From: an uncultured Loktanella sp.
GTDB taxonomy: Bacteria > Pseudomonadota > Alphaproteobacteria > Rhodobacterales > Rhodobacteraceae
Reading direction: 5' to 3'
Assembly: GCA_937132065.1 (NCBI GenBank)
Contig: CAKZNT010000053.1
Span: 1 to 64,000 of the forward strand
Length of the DNA stretch: 64,000 bases
In this document: positions 16,858 through 26,275 of the stretch, one piece after another
How positions within the stretch are numbered: the first letter of the stretch is position 1
Layout of the letters: every line of letters starts with the position of its first letter
Notes under the pieces: model-generated
Told to the model about the DNA's origin: nothing
Seen by the model: only the letters and a program-made list of their open reading frames with translations
The model's database searches: none
Program-made: the position numbers and the translations under genes

Positions 16858-18129
16858 TCACTTGCCTGCGTGCGGTTCCGATGTATTAGGTTCAGTGCGC
16901 GGATCAAGCCTCATTGCAACAGGCGAAATATCAGGAAGCGGCACGAATTTTTCGCGCCCTTCCACAGGTAGTTTTGGCCCGATCCTCACAGCAATCAAGA
17001 CAAAGACAGCGTAGCCGACCGCTATTGTGGATTCGAATAGAAAGAACGATCGTGGGCCATGAACGGACATCAACGATGACGCGAGCAGCGGGCCAATAGT
17101 CGCGCCGATAGAATAAACCATCAGCAGGCGCCCTGACGCTGCAACATAATATTTCCGGTCCAAGCGGTCGAATGTCTGTGCGACGCAAAGTGGATAAACA
17201 CTGCTAATCGCCCCGCCAAACGCTATCGCCATAGCCATCAGCAAACCCAAGTGGATGTCGCTTGAAATCGAATGGGACAATAACCCCCATGACACGCCAA
17301 CCGCGATAAGCATGCACGACATTACAATCCGACGATCAAATCTGTCCGCCAACATGCCAACGGGCACTTGAGCCGCAAGACCACCAATCACAACGGTGCT
17401 CATGAACATTGCAGCTTCCGTTATGCTCAGCCCGATTTGGCGCGCAAAGACCACACCAAGGGCGTAAAATGAACCTATAAGAATACCCGCTACACCCGCT
17501 CCGATCACGCCTACGCGCGACGCCTGATATAGTTGCTTAACACCCAGAACGCGGAGTTCGCTCAGGTTGGGTTCTCCGAGGCGGGTTAACGCAATGGGGA
17601 TCAACGATAGTCCAATCAAGGCCGCAGAGATCATCAATAAGTCACTGCCTTCGACAGGCGCGACATTCACGAGCGTCTGGCCAAGCGCAATAGCGACATA
17701 GAAGACCAACATGTAATACCCAAGCACACGACCGCGTGTCTTGTTACTGCTGCGATCATTCAGCCAGCTTTCAATCGAGGTGGTCATGCCTGCAATACAG
17801 AAGCCGTTTATAACGCGCAAAACGATCCAGGCGGCCGGATTGAAAAAGAACGTATAGGCAAGACAAACCGCCGCAGTCAGTGCCGCAAATGTGGAAAACG
17901 CGCGGATATGACCGATCCTGAGAATGACGTGCTTGGCTTTGAAACCGCCAAATGCCAGCCCCAGATAATACGCGGCCATAACTAAACCGGTTAATGCAAT
18001 TGGATAGCCAGCCGCCTCCATGCGCAGGGGCAACACCACGCCAAGCAAGCTATTGCCCGCCATAAAGGCCGCCGTGCCGCCAAGAAGGGATTTGACGGGG
18101 GTAAGAAGCGTCCGCAGAGATTGAGCCAT
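16858..18129 (-). CDS. MFS transporter, YcaD/UMF-like
   Basis: 423 residues with about twelve hydrophobic segments. Motif A-like sequences occur between TM2 and TM3 (FGGFKAKHVILRIGHIRAF) and between TM8 and TM9 (GMLADRFDRRIVM). ESWLNDRSSNKTRGRVLGYYM after TM4 is typical of the YcaD-like drug/metabolite exporter group. C-terminal tail of about 40 residues is polar. Substrate unknown. It is convergent with mscS, and its start is divergent from nothing obvious: the next gene upstream is another MFS on the same strand. Confidence 0.88.
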   Translation of the reverse strand: MAQSLRTLLTPVKSLLGGTAAFMAGNSLLGVVLPLRMEAAGYPIALTGLVMAAYYLGLAFGGFKAKHVILRIGHIRAFSTFAALTAAVCLAYTFFFNPAAWIVLRVINGFCIAGMTTSIESWLNDRSSNKTRGRVLGYYMLVFYVAIALGQTLVNVAPVEGSDLLMISAALIGLSLIPIALTRLGEPNLSELRVLGVKQLYQASRVGVIGAGVAGILIGSFYALGVVFARQIGLSITEAAMFMSTVVIGGLAAQVPVGMLADRFDRRIVMSCMLIAVGVSWGLLSHSISSDIHLGLLMAMAIAFGGAISSVYPLCVAQTFDRLDRKYYVAASGRLLMVYSIGATIGPLLASSLMSVHGPRSFFLFESTIAVGYAVFVLIAVRIGPKLPVEGREKFVPLPDISPVAMRLDPRTEPNTSEPHAGK

Positions 18130-18233
18130 CGCTTATTTCCGGTGATGTGCCCTGTGAAGGGACAAGTGACGTTGAGTAATATCCAGTTTAACAGAGGATG
18201 GCGAGAACATGAACACCAGACCGAAAGCGATCC

Positions 18234-19517
18234 TTAGTGGTGGACATCATCTAGCCCTTTGGTGACAAAAACCGAGCCGAGCGCCATACAGGCAAAGATT
18301 GCAAGCGCGGTTTTTGCACCAGCCATTGACGCCACCGCGCCAAATATTCCCGACCCCAAAAGGACAATCCCGATCACCGTATTCGACACAGCTGTATAGG
18401 TTGCGCGGTTCCGTTTCGGGGCCATGTCTACCAAATATATCACCCGCCCTTGCCGCACCCCGTGATATGCAATCATCAATGTGAACAGCACCACGGGTAG
18501 CGCCCAAATGGACGCCGACGCCCCGATAGAATCCAGCGCGATTGCCGCGAGCAGTGCCAACCCGCCGAACACCCCCGAAAACATCAACACCTGTCGGCTT
18601 GATCTGTCGGCCAAGCGGCCCCACACCCACGAGCTGATAAATGATGCGATGGACGAGGCTAAAACCAACGCGCCCAGCCGGTCAAACGTGCTTTGTCCCG
18701 CCTGAGCGCCCAATAGCACGATGTATGGCGGCGCAAGTGCCGTGGAGGTCAAAAGCCCCCGCGCCCAGATAAATCGCCGTAATTGCGGATCGCTGCGCAA
18801 AATTGACAATTGGCCAAGCGTGGCGTCGCGCCTCTCTCCGGGGGCAGGCTCTTCCCAGAGTGTCGAGAACACAAATCCTGCGCCCAACCACATCAGCGCT
18901 GCAAGCGCGATTGCGACGATGACAAGTGTCGCGCGGTCAAATACACCCGACATCAGCAGTAGCGCAAAGACGACAACCGCACCCGCCCCCAGTGATGTCG
19001 CCGTTCCGGTCGCAGCACCGCGCCGCGATTGCCCAACCGTTTTGCCCAACACATCGCTGTAGCTAACAGAACACACGGAGCGCGCCACCGCCAGCACGGC
19101 CAGCAGCGCGCAAATAACGCCCCCTGCCACAGCGCCCGATAATGTCAAAGCCGCCAGCACAATCCCCGCCGCCGCCGCACCTTGTCCGATACTGCCCGCG
19201 ACCCAAGCCCATTTGCGGCGCGCCATCGCCTGCACGCGTGGCGCGGTAAACAATTGTGGCAGCAACGCGCCCGCTTCGCGGATTGGAACAAGCAGGCCGA
19301 CAAAAAATGACGATGCGCCCAAATGCGCGAGCAGCCATGACAAGATGAGCTTGGGGTCTATCAACCCGTCGGCAACCTTGCTCATGGACAGCGAAACGGC
19401 ATGTCGCAAGAAATTCGCAGGCTCACGTTCTGCCTGTAAGTCAGAAAGGCCACCTGTCCCATCGGTGTCACCCACCAAGGCGTCATGTAATTTCTTTTCC
19501 AGCTTGGTCACAGGCAT
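18234..19517 (-). CDS. MFS transporter
   Basis: A major facilitator permease. I prefer ATG 19517 (MPVTKLEKKL), which has AAGGAAGG upstream, giving 427 residues; the frame stays open to 19610. An unusual soluble N-terminus of about 60 residues (EKKLHDALVGDTDGTGG...ANFLRH) precedes the first span (ILSWLLAHLGASSFFVGLLVPI). A motif A-like loop GRLADRSSRQVLMFSG is visible between later spans. Twelve spans are plausible. Substrate unknown; the sequence gives no hint beyond family. Confidence 0.85.
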   Translation of the reverse strand: MPVTKLEKKLHDALVGDTDGTGGLSDLQAEREPANFLRHAVSLSMSKVADGLIDPKLILSWLLAHLGASSFFVGLLVPIREAGALLPQLFTAPRVQAMARRKWAWVAGSIGQGAAAAGIVLAALTLSGAVAGGVICALLAVLAVARSVCSVSYSDVLGKTVGQSRRGAATGTATSLGAGAVVVFALLLMSGVFDRATLVIVAIALAALMWLGAGFVFSTLWEEPAPGERRDATLGQLSILRSDPQLRRFIWARGLLTSTALAPPYIVLLGAQAGQSTFDRLGALVLASSIASFISSWVWGRLADRSSRQVLMFSGVFGGLALLAAIALDSIGASASIWALPVVLFTLMIAYHGVRQGRVIYLVDMAPKRNRATYTAVSNTVIGIVLLGSGIFGAVASMAGAKTALAIFACMALGSVFVTKGLDDVHH

Positions 19518-19832
19518 ACTGCCAACCTTCCTTAAATTCAGAGATGTCTGAAATGCCTCGCAATGATTAGCTAAAACGTCGCCTTTCGCCACCTTCAAAA
19601 GTGACAACATGATCCCGGCGCCAGAACCGTTACTAAAATCATACTCCTATCCGCGCGATATCGCATTGCCGCGGGTTTGCGCCAAAGCGCGGCACAGTCA
19701 ACGGAATGCCAAGATCATGACTCCTGACGCGTTTAACATGGGTGATCAGCTTCCTAACAAAGTCCGAAACCCTAGCGGTAATGCGCTACTCGTTGGTCGC
19801 TGTCGGGTCGTGAAATGATGGCGGCTGTTGAA
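19518..19832. other. stretch without intact gene
   Basis: About 315 bases upstream of the MFS gene and before the first recognisable CoA-transferase codons. Short frames only. It may hold the MFS promoter and the lost beginning of the CoA-transferase gene. Confidence 0.4.
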
Positions 19833-21156
19833 GTAAGATTTCTGGAGGCAAGCCATCCGCGAGACTTGTCGCTTGTCTTTGCCGCGGGGCAAGGGGATGG
19901 AAAGGATAGCGGCCCTAACTGATGGGGCCATGACGGGCTGCTGAAACGGGTGATCGGAGGTCATTGGGGTCTAATTCCCAAAGTGGCTCAGTTGGCGATT
20001 GCGGGGAAAATCGGAGGCTGGAATTTGCCTCAAGGTGTGATTAGCCAGCTTTACCGCGATATCGCAGCGGGCAAACCGGGGATGCTGTCCAAAGTGGGGC
20101 TAGAGACTTTTGTTGACCCCCGTCAGGGTGGCGCGTGCGGGGACGCTACCTGCGCGTGATGTGCATAGTTCCGGGGTTCTTGTGGATGCGATCGTTGTCG
20201 CGAAACCTGAAAACCATGTGCAAACATATAGCACCGCCTTCAGTCAGGCGTTTGCAAACCGCATCCGCCCGCCTGCGGGTGAAATTCCGGCGCTGCCACT
20301 GGATGCGCGCAAGGTCATCGCACGGCGTTGCGTGTTCGAGTTGCCAGTCAACGGTGTGGCGAACCTTGGGATTGGCATGCCCGAAGGCGTTGCGGCTATT
20401 GCGGCAGAGGAAGGGCTTTTGGATCATTTGACCCCGACCGCGAAACCCGGTGTCATTGGCGGACAGCCGGCATCGGGACTTGATTTCGGGGCTGCTATGA
20501 ACACGCACGCGGTTATTCCGCAGAGCAACCAGTTTGATTTTTATGATGGTGGCGGTCTGGATCTGGCGCGGCTTGGCCAGCCAGTGTTATACGTGACCGA
20601 ACGCTGTGTGTTCCAGTTGACGTCTAGGGGGCTGCAGTTGATCGAAATTGCACCAGGCGTTGATCTACAGCGCGATATTCTGGATCAGATGGAAGTCCAA
20701 CCGATTGTGGATGAAGTGACCCAGATGGACGCCCGCATTTTCCGAAGCGGGGAGATGGGCTTGCGCACTGATCTGCTACATCTTGATCTGCCCGACCGTA
20801 TTGCGCTTGATCCAGACAAGGGGCAATTGTTTCTGAACTTTGAGAAAATGCGGATACGGACGCAGGTGGAAATTGATCTTGTCAGGCGGTTGGTGGACGC
20901 GACCTGCACGGCCTACGGGAAGCCTGTCGATGTTGTTGTGAACTACGATGGCTTTCGCATCGACGAAGCGATTGAGCCGCGATGGGCGGAAATGGTAAAC
21001 GCACTGACCGAAATGCATTATCGCAACGTGTCCCGCTATGCGGGGTCGGCATTCATGCGCATGAAACTTGGTGAGGTTTTCCCGCAGGCACGCAAACATA
21101 TTTTCGAGTCAAGCGCGCAGGCGCAGGCGTTTGTGGGCGCAGGTCAGATATCCTGA
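19833..21156 (+). pseudogene. acetate/3-ketoacid CoA-transferase remnant
   Basis: Homology to fused two-domain family I CoA-transferases (about 520-650 residues in full) runs through three breaks. Frame one gives FLEASHPRDLSLVFAAGQGD, an in-frame TGA at 19920-19922, then [19 protein letters not shown] and [20 protein letters not shown] to FVDPRQGG. After about 20115 the frame changes and resumes at VLVDAIVVAKPENHVQTY, with about 80-100 residues gone. It continues through NLGIGMPEGVAAIAAEEG, GVIGGQPASGLDFGAAMNT and FYDGGGLDLARLG. At about 20580 it jumps in frame to PVLYVTERCVFQL, losing about 70-80 residues. The catalytic glutamate segment (EEGLLD or the EVG-like site) cannot compensate; the gene is dead. 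The tail from 20110 forms a misleading 348-aa ORF. Confidence 0.88.
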
Positions 21157-21455
21157 GGACAGTTCAGCGCATTGCCAATGGTCTGTGCGGTGAGCGTCAG
21201 TTGCACAAGGTGTGCGGAGGCAACTTCCGCCATGGTTTGTTTTTCTGCCAGCCACACGAGGTTAACCGCACCAACGACCTTATCGCCCGCATGAATGGCC
21301 ACGCTTATAGCGCTTGGGATACCCCCATAGTCCACTGCGCGACCCCAATAACTGTCTTCCCGAGAGGCAAAACCGTTTGCCCTGATGTCTATAAGTCTTT
21401 TGGGAAAGTCCAACGCGGCTTCATGATCTTTATCACGAAAATTTGGCGCTAACTT
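21144..21455 (-). pseudogene. IclR-family regulator, C-terminal fragment
   Basis: The minus-strand frame encodes RDKDHEAALDFPKRLIDIRANGFASRED, then GGIPSAISVAIHAGDKVVGAVNLVWLAEKQTMAEVASAHLVQLTLTAQTIGNAL. This is the end of the IclR effector-binding domain. The N-terminal winged helix-turn-helix is not found upstream; a 62-codon minus-strand frame at 21480-21668 does not match it. It overlaps the end of the CoA-transferase remnant by a few bases in convergent orientation. Possibly the former regulator of that gene. Confidence 0.75.
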
Positions 21456-21717
21456 TGCGATGTAGCCTGCGCTGTTGCATTATGCAGGATTGTTTATGGC
21501 GATTTCCAGCGCTGCGCGCGATATGGACATCGATGAAGCCGCGCCGCAAAAGATGAATTTCGCATGGCGTGAAGTTGCGCAGATCATTGTCTTCATGATT
21601 TCGCGCATCGCTTGTCGCAAGCTACGCTGATGGTCAGTTAGTGATTTCTGCATGTCTTCCCCGATCATTCACGCCTTAATGCGCAGAAAAGCAGCGATGT
21701 TTGAATAGATCGACCAA

Positions 21718-22348
21718 GCGCCCGAGTTGGTGGAGAAGTTGCGCACTGTCCTTAACTTCCCGATGGGTGTGTTTCACATTGCGGGTTATGAATCCTCTGG
21801 CATCACGTCGATCGATCAGATCCGTGGCAGGTCTTGAGGGAGGCACTGACTATGAGGCTATGGCGCTAGTTTGGGATGTTGCGGCAGCGGCGTTTCAGGG
21901 CGGCAACCTTGATGTTTATTGCAACCCGACAAACGCACCCAGCCCTGCCTTGACCCAAATTGCGGTGACAAACGAAATCCGGTTCTTGGGTATTCCTGCT
22001 GAAAAGCTTGAGAGCGAAGGCGTTCAAGCACTTGTCGGGCGCCCAGGTTTTGACGCAGGAATTCTGGCTGCGGGCACATATGGCGAGAACCAGAAGAATG
22101 AAGAGGACGTCACCACATTGAGCGTAACCGTGGGCATCGTTTGCAACGAAAGCGCAAACGAAGACATGATCTATGAGATGACCAAAGCGTTCTATGCCGG
22201 CGTGGTGGACGCGGGTGATAGCTCGCCTTGGCTCAACGCCATCACACCGCAAGGTGCGGTGCAGGATATCAGCCTTGCACTTCACGCCGGTTCACTGCGG
22301 GCATTGACAGAACTTGGTGTCGATATTCCCGAGGCCGCACAAGGATAA
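21718..22348 (+). pseudogene. TAXI-type TRAP transporter binding protein remnant
   Basis: One frame from 21718 reads APELVEKLRTVLNFPMGVFHIAGYESSGITSIDQIRG and stops at about 21834. A different frame then continues GGTDYEAMALVWDVAAAAFQGGNLDVYCNPTNAPSPALTQIAVTNEIRFLGIP to the C-terminus ALTELGVDIPEAAQG. This is the TAXI family of TRAP solute-binding proteins. The signal peptide and first domain are missing, and a frameshift plus a deletion removes the GPPSGA ligand loop. No DctQM-type membrane gene follows. An ORF called from 21701 would hide the break. Confidence 0.82.
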
Positions 22349-22418
22349 CTAAATTGGTCGGGGCCTTGTTGGCTCCGACCAATCCCGTTTCAAGCGCTTG
22401 CAAAATCTAAGGACCGAC

Positions 22419-24047
22419 ATGCCCAAAAATGTGCTTTTCATTATGTGTGATCAATTGCGGTGGGACTATCTTTCTTGTGCTGGACACCCGCACTTAGAGA
22501 CACCTCATATCGATGCACTGGCCGCGCGGGGCGTGCGGTTTGATCGCGCTTATGTGCAATCCACGATCTGTGGCCCATCGCGGATGTCGTTTTACACAGG
22601 GCGCTATGTCAGCTCTCATGGATCGACATGGAATGGCATTCCCCTAAAGGTTGGCGAGATGACATTGGGTGATCATCTGCGCCCTTTGGGTGTGCGCACA
22701 GCGTTATGCGGCAAAACCCATATGGCGGCGGATGTCGAGGGTATGAAGCGTCTGGGCCTTGCCCCAGATAGCCAGATCGGCGCGCTGGTGTCCGAATGCG
22801 GGTTCGAGCCTTATGAGCGTGATGACGGCCTGCATCCCAATACTAATTACGGCAAACGTAACAAAGCCTATGACGCCTTCATGAAGCAGCGTGGCTGGGA
22901 GGAAGAAAACCCGTGGGACTCTGTTGCCAATAGCGGGGAAGACGCAGACGGCAATATCCTGAGCGGTTGGTTTCTTGACAACTCTGACATCGCCGCGCGC
23001 GCTGCTGATGAGGAAAGCGAGACGCCCTATATCACCCGTCGCGCCATGGATTTTATCGAGGAGGCTGGTGACACCCCGTGGTGCCTACACCTTAGCTATA
23101 TCAAGCCGCATTGGCCCTATATCGTCCCTGCGCCTTATCACGATATGTATCCCCCTGAAACGCATGCGCCCGTTGTGCGCAGTGACGCGGAACAGGACGA
23201 TCCGCATCCTGTGTTTGGCGCGTTTATGGAGGAACGTGTTTCCAAAGCCTTTTCAAACGACACAACCCGCACAAAAGTTATCGGGGCCTATATGGGCCTG
23301 ATAAAGCAGATCGACGACCAGATGGGCGAATTGATGGCCTTTCTTGACGCAAAAGGCCTGACTGACGATACGATGATCGTGTTTACGTCAGACCATGGCG
23401 ACTATCTGGGCGATCACTGGATGGGCGAAAAGGAACTGTTCCACGACCAATCCGCTCGCATTCCATTGATTGTCGTTGACCCGCGCCGTGCGGCGGATGC
23501 CACACGCGGCACTGTCTCGGATGCTCTGATCGAGGCCATTGATGTGGTCCCGACGATCCTTGATTATTTCGGCGGCGAAGCGGTGGATCACATCATCGAA
23601 GGCCGTTCGCTTTTGCCGATGATGCACGGCACAGTCAGTTCCGTCAGGGACTTTGCGATTTCGGAATACGACTATTCGTTTCGCCAGGTTCGTCAGCGCC
23701 TTGGCGTCAGCGTGCGAGACGCGAAGCTGACCATGCTCTTTGACGGGCGCTGGAAATACATCTTTGCCGAAGGGTTTCGCCCGCTGTTGTATGACATTGA
23801 AAATGACCCGTTTGAGTTAACCGATCTTGGCGCAAACCCTGATTACGCCAGTGAATGTGATCGCCTGAAAACGCTGGTATTTCAATGGGCGCGCCGCACC
23901 AGTCAGCGCACAACTATGTCTGATGCGCGGATTGAAGCACGCGGGATTGACATGGCAGAGGCGAAGGCAGGCATTGTTATCGGTTTCGCCAACCAAGAAG
24001 ACCTCGATGCGGCCTTGGCTGGCGCAAATCCACAGGTAGACAAATAG
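22419..24047 (+). CDS. sulfatase/phosphonate monoester hydrolase family
   Basis: 542 residues of the alkaline-phosphatase superfamily. Metal residues are visible in LFIMCDQLRWDYL (Asp) and FTSDHGDYLGDH (Asp, His). The nucleophile site ICGPSRMSFYTGR matches the CxPSR sulfatase signature, whose Cys is converted to formylglycine. KTHMAADVEG and MGEKELFHDQSARIPLIV are further family blocks. It hydrolyses sulfate esters or phosphonate/phosphodiester monoesters. No signal peptide, so it is probably cytoplasmic, like the PMH group. I chose ATG 22419 with AAGGA upstream rather than TTG 22398. It is the only intact gene among four wrecked neighbours. A formylglycine-generating enzyme is not in the window. 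Confidence 0.9.
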   Translation: MPKNVLFIMCDQLRWDYLSCAGHPHLETPHIDALAARGVRFDRAYVQSTICGPSRMSFYTGRYVSSHGSTWNGIPLKVGEMTLGDHLRPLGVRTALCGKTHMAADVEGMKRLGLAPDSQIGALVSECGFEPYERDDGLHPNTNYGKRNKAYDAFMKQRGWEEENPWDSVANSGEDADGNILSGWFLDNSDIAARAADEESETPYITRRAMDFIEEAGDTPWCLHLSYIKPHWPYIVPAPYHDMYPPETHAPVVRSDAEQDDPHPVFGAFMEERVSKAFSNDTTRTKVIGAYMGLIKQIDDQMGELMAFLDAKGLTDDTMIVFTSDHGDYLGDHWMGEKELFHDQSARIPLIVVDPRRAADATRGTVSDALIEAIDVVPTILDYFGGEAVDHIIEGRSLLPMMHGTVSSVRDFAISEYDYSFRQVRQRLGVSVRDAKLTMLFDGRWKYIFAEGFRPLLYDIENDPFELTDLGANPDYASECDRLKTLVFQWARRTSQRTTMSDARIEARGIDMAEAKAGIVIGFANQEDLDAALAGANPQVDK

Positions 24048-24130
24048 AGTCCCAGACAAATATGTGCCCCTCTTGCGGCCACCGATTTAGGGTAACCCCA
24101 AGCGCGGGATTGTAACATGCATCATAGATT

Positions 24131-25086
24131 GACCGCACTGCTGTCCTCGCTCAACCCGATCCGCCTGTAGTTCAAACAGGTGATTGCGGGCGTTTTCAGG
24201 TTGGGCGGGCTGATCTCGTTCATTTCGCATTCCGTGCTGATCGGGTTTACGGCCGCCGCCGCATTCCTCATTGCGGCAAGCCAACTTTCATTCCCGCCAT
24301 TGGCGCGCCTGACATGTCGTTCACAGTGATCGTCGAACTTTTGCCTGTTGCCGCAACCGTTGCATTCGTTGGTTTGCTCGAAGCGATTTCGATTGGGCGC
24401 TCTTTCGCGTTGCGCCGCGACGAGCCTTACGATCCCAGTGAGAAGATGTTCGGGCAAGGCCTGTCGAATGCTGTCGGGTCGGTCTTTCAATATTATGCGG
24501 GTTCGTTTGCACGGTCTGGCCTAAACGCGGATTCAGGCGCTCAAACGCCATTCTCGACTATTTTTGCTGCGGCTTTTCTGGTTGTCTTGCTGCTGCTATA
24601 GGCGCCATATCTGTAATATGTGCCTGTGCCCGCAATGACTGGCGTCATTACATCGCTTTTGTGTTTTTCTGTATTCGAGCGCACATCCTATGATCGCGGT
24701 CGGGACGCCCTCGGTCATGATCTGCCTGAATGCCCTCAGATTTCCATCATTCGCGTGGACGGGCCATTGTTATTTGCTTCGGTTGATGGGGTTGAATGGG
24801 TTGTGGAAAATTGACCTGTCGGGCGCGAGCTTGTTGCTAAAAGAGATCAGGCGGGCACACTAGGCAGGCGCTGATTTTCATATCTTCACGACAAACGCGG
24901 CCAGCTTCTCGGTCTTGCGACGCCTAAATGTTTTTGCCGAACTTGGAGAAAGCAATCTGCACAACAACAAAGCAGAGGCTATTGCCGCCGCAGTTGCGAA
25001 TGCTGACGATAACATTTGCAGGCAATGTGAATTGCATGTTTTTGTGGAGTGTGCGGGTAAACCATCCGAGGCTGGACCATGGGAAT
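24131..25086 (+). pseudogene. SulP-family anion permease remnant
   Basis: Fragments in several frames match SulP permeases. FKQVIAGVFRLGGLISFISHSVLIGFTAAAAFLIAASQ begins just after an in-frame TAG near 24169. Then AIGAPDMSFTVIVELLPVAATVAFVGLLEAISIGRSFALRRDE and ADSGAQTPFSTIFAAAFLVVLLLL, ending at a TAG near 24599. Then a STAS-like piece CPQISIIRVDGPLLFASVDGVEW. Last, NNKAEAIAAAVANADDNICRQCELHVFVECAG, the Cys-containing tail of some SulP proteins. Multiple stops and deletions make it non-functional. The intact protein would be a sulfate/bicarbonate-type transporter with a STAS domain. Confidence 0.82.
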
Positions 25087-25209
25087 AAGGATTTCCGGAC
25101 AAAGCATTGCATTTAATCGAGATATAACTCCGAGGGTTGGCATCGGGCCGCTGTGCGTTCGCGTGCTTTGCGCTTTGCGGATCGCGTAACACCTGCCACA
25201 ATTGTGGGC

Positions 25210-26118
25210 ATGGATATTACACTTCTCAAAACATTCCTCGAAGTCGCGTCAACAGGATCGTTTGTTGCCGCGTCTGATCGGCTTTTTGTGACGCAATCGG
25301 CGGTGTCTTTGCGGGTGCAACGCCTTGAGGACACCCTTGGCAAGCCATTGTTCACACGCTCCAAAGCTGGGGCAGAGCTGACTGGTGCGGGCCGCGAGTT
25401 CGAGGGCTATGCGCAATCCATGATCCGCATTTGGGAAGAGGCGCGCCAGCAGGTCGCTATTCCCGATGGCTTTACCCGCAGTATGACAATTGGCGCGCAG
25501 TATTCGCTTTGGCCGCGGTTGGGGTTTCGGCTTCTTGACGGGTTGCAAGCAAGGATGCCCGATCTGAACCTGCGCGCAGAACTTGGTATGCCCGATAGGT
25601 TAACGCGATTTCTAATTGATGGGACGATACAATTGGGGCTGCTCTACATGCCGCAACTGCGGCCAGGGCTCGCGATTGAGGAGCTGATGGAAGAGGAACT
25701 CGTGCTTGTTGCCTCATGGCCAAACCCGACGATGGATATGGCGGGAAAATACGTCTTTGTCGATTGGGGGCCAGAGTTTGTGCAGGCCCACGCTGCGGTG
25801 TTACCAGAACTGACCAATCCGGGCATGACGTTTTCGCTCGGGGCGATGGTGGCGGAGTATATCGTCAATCGGCAAGCGGCCGCTTACCTGCCAGCGCGCT
25901 ATGTCAAAAAGTATCTCGATAGTGGACAACTGCATTTGATCCCGGGTGCGCCCAGCTTTCCTTACCCCGTCTGGGCTGTGTGGAGGGAAGATCTGGATCC
26001 CGAAGTGCGCGCTGCTGCAACGGCTGTTTTGCGCGGGGTCGGGGATGCGGCCGAGTTGGCGGGCGACGCAGTGGTTGGTTCGCTACGGGCAATTAGCGAA
26101 GACAATTCACATTCTTGA
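25210..26118 (+). CDS. LysR-family transcriptional regulator
   Basis: 302 residues from ATG 25210. The N-terminal winged helix-turn-helix is clear: LLKTFLEVASTGSFVAASDRLFVTQSAVSLRVQRLEDTLGKPLFTR. The substrate-binding domain follows from about residue 85. Neighbouring SulP remnants upstream are on the same strand, and the outer-membrane protein follows 157 bases later. The effector and target are not evident. The frame could extend to 25153, but that adds a basic tail not seen in LysR proteins. Confidence 0.9.
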   Translation: MDITLLKTFLEVASTGSFVAASDRLFVTQSAVSLRVQRLEDTLGKPLFTRSKAGAELTGAGREFEGYAQSMIRIWEEARQQVAIPDGFTRSMTIGAQYSLWPRLGFRLLDGLQARMPDLNLRAELGMPDRLTRFLIDGTIQLGLLYMPQLRPGLAIEELMEEELVLVASWPNPTMDMAGKYVFVDWGPEFVQAHAAVLPELTNPGMTFSLGAMVAEYIVNRQAAAYLPARYVKKYLDSGQLHLIPGAPSFPYPVWAVWREDLDPEVRAAATAVLRGVGDAAELAGDAVVGSLRAISEDNSHS

Positions 26119-26275
26119 GATCGGCCAGATATGGCCCATCCATAAGTAAAACTCCGCTCAAGCATGATTATTTTGAATTTTACTAATGTATGGCTGAGGC
26201 GTAAATCGGGCTTAGCAGAAATGCTCCCGTGCTTATAACAAGTTCGGGTCACCTTCTTTGGGAGAGGAATGACCC

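Noticed and set aside
11654-25086. Integrated element with tRNA-Ser as attachment site
   Set aside because: No integrase gene and no repeat of the tRNA 3' end seen downstream; only the decay pattern hints at an island.
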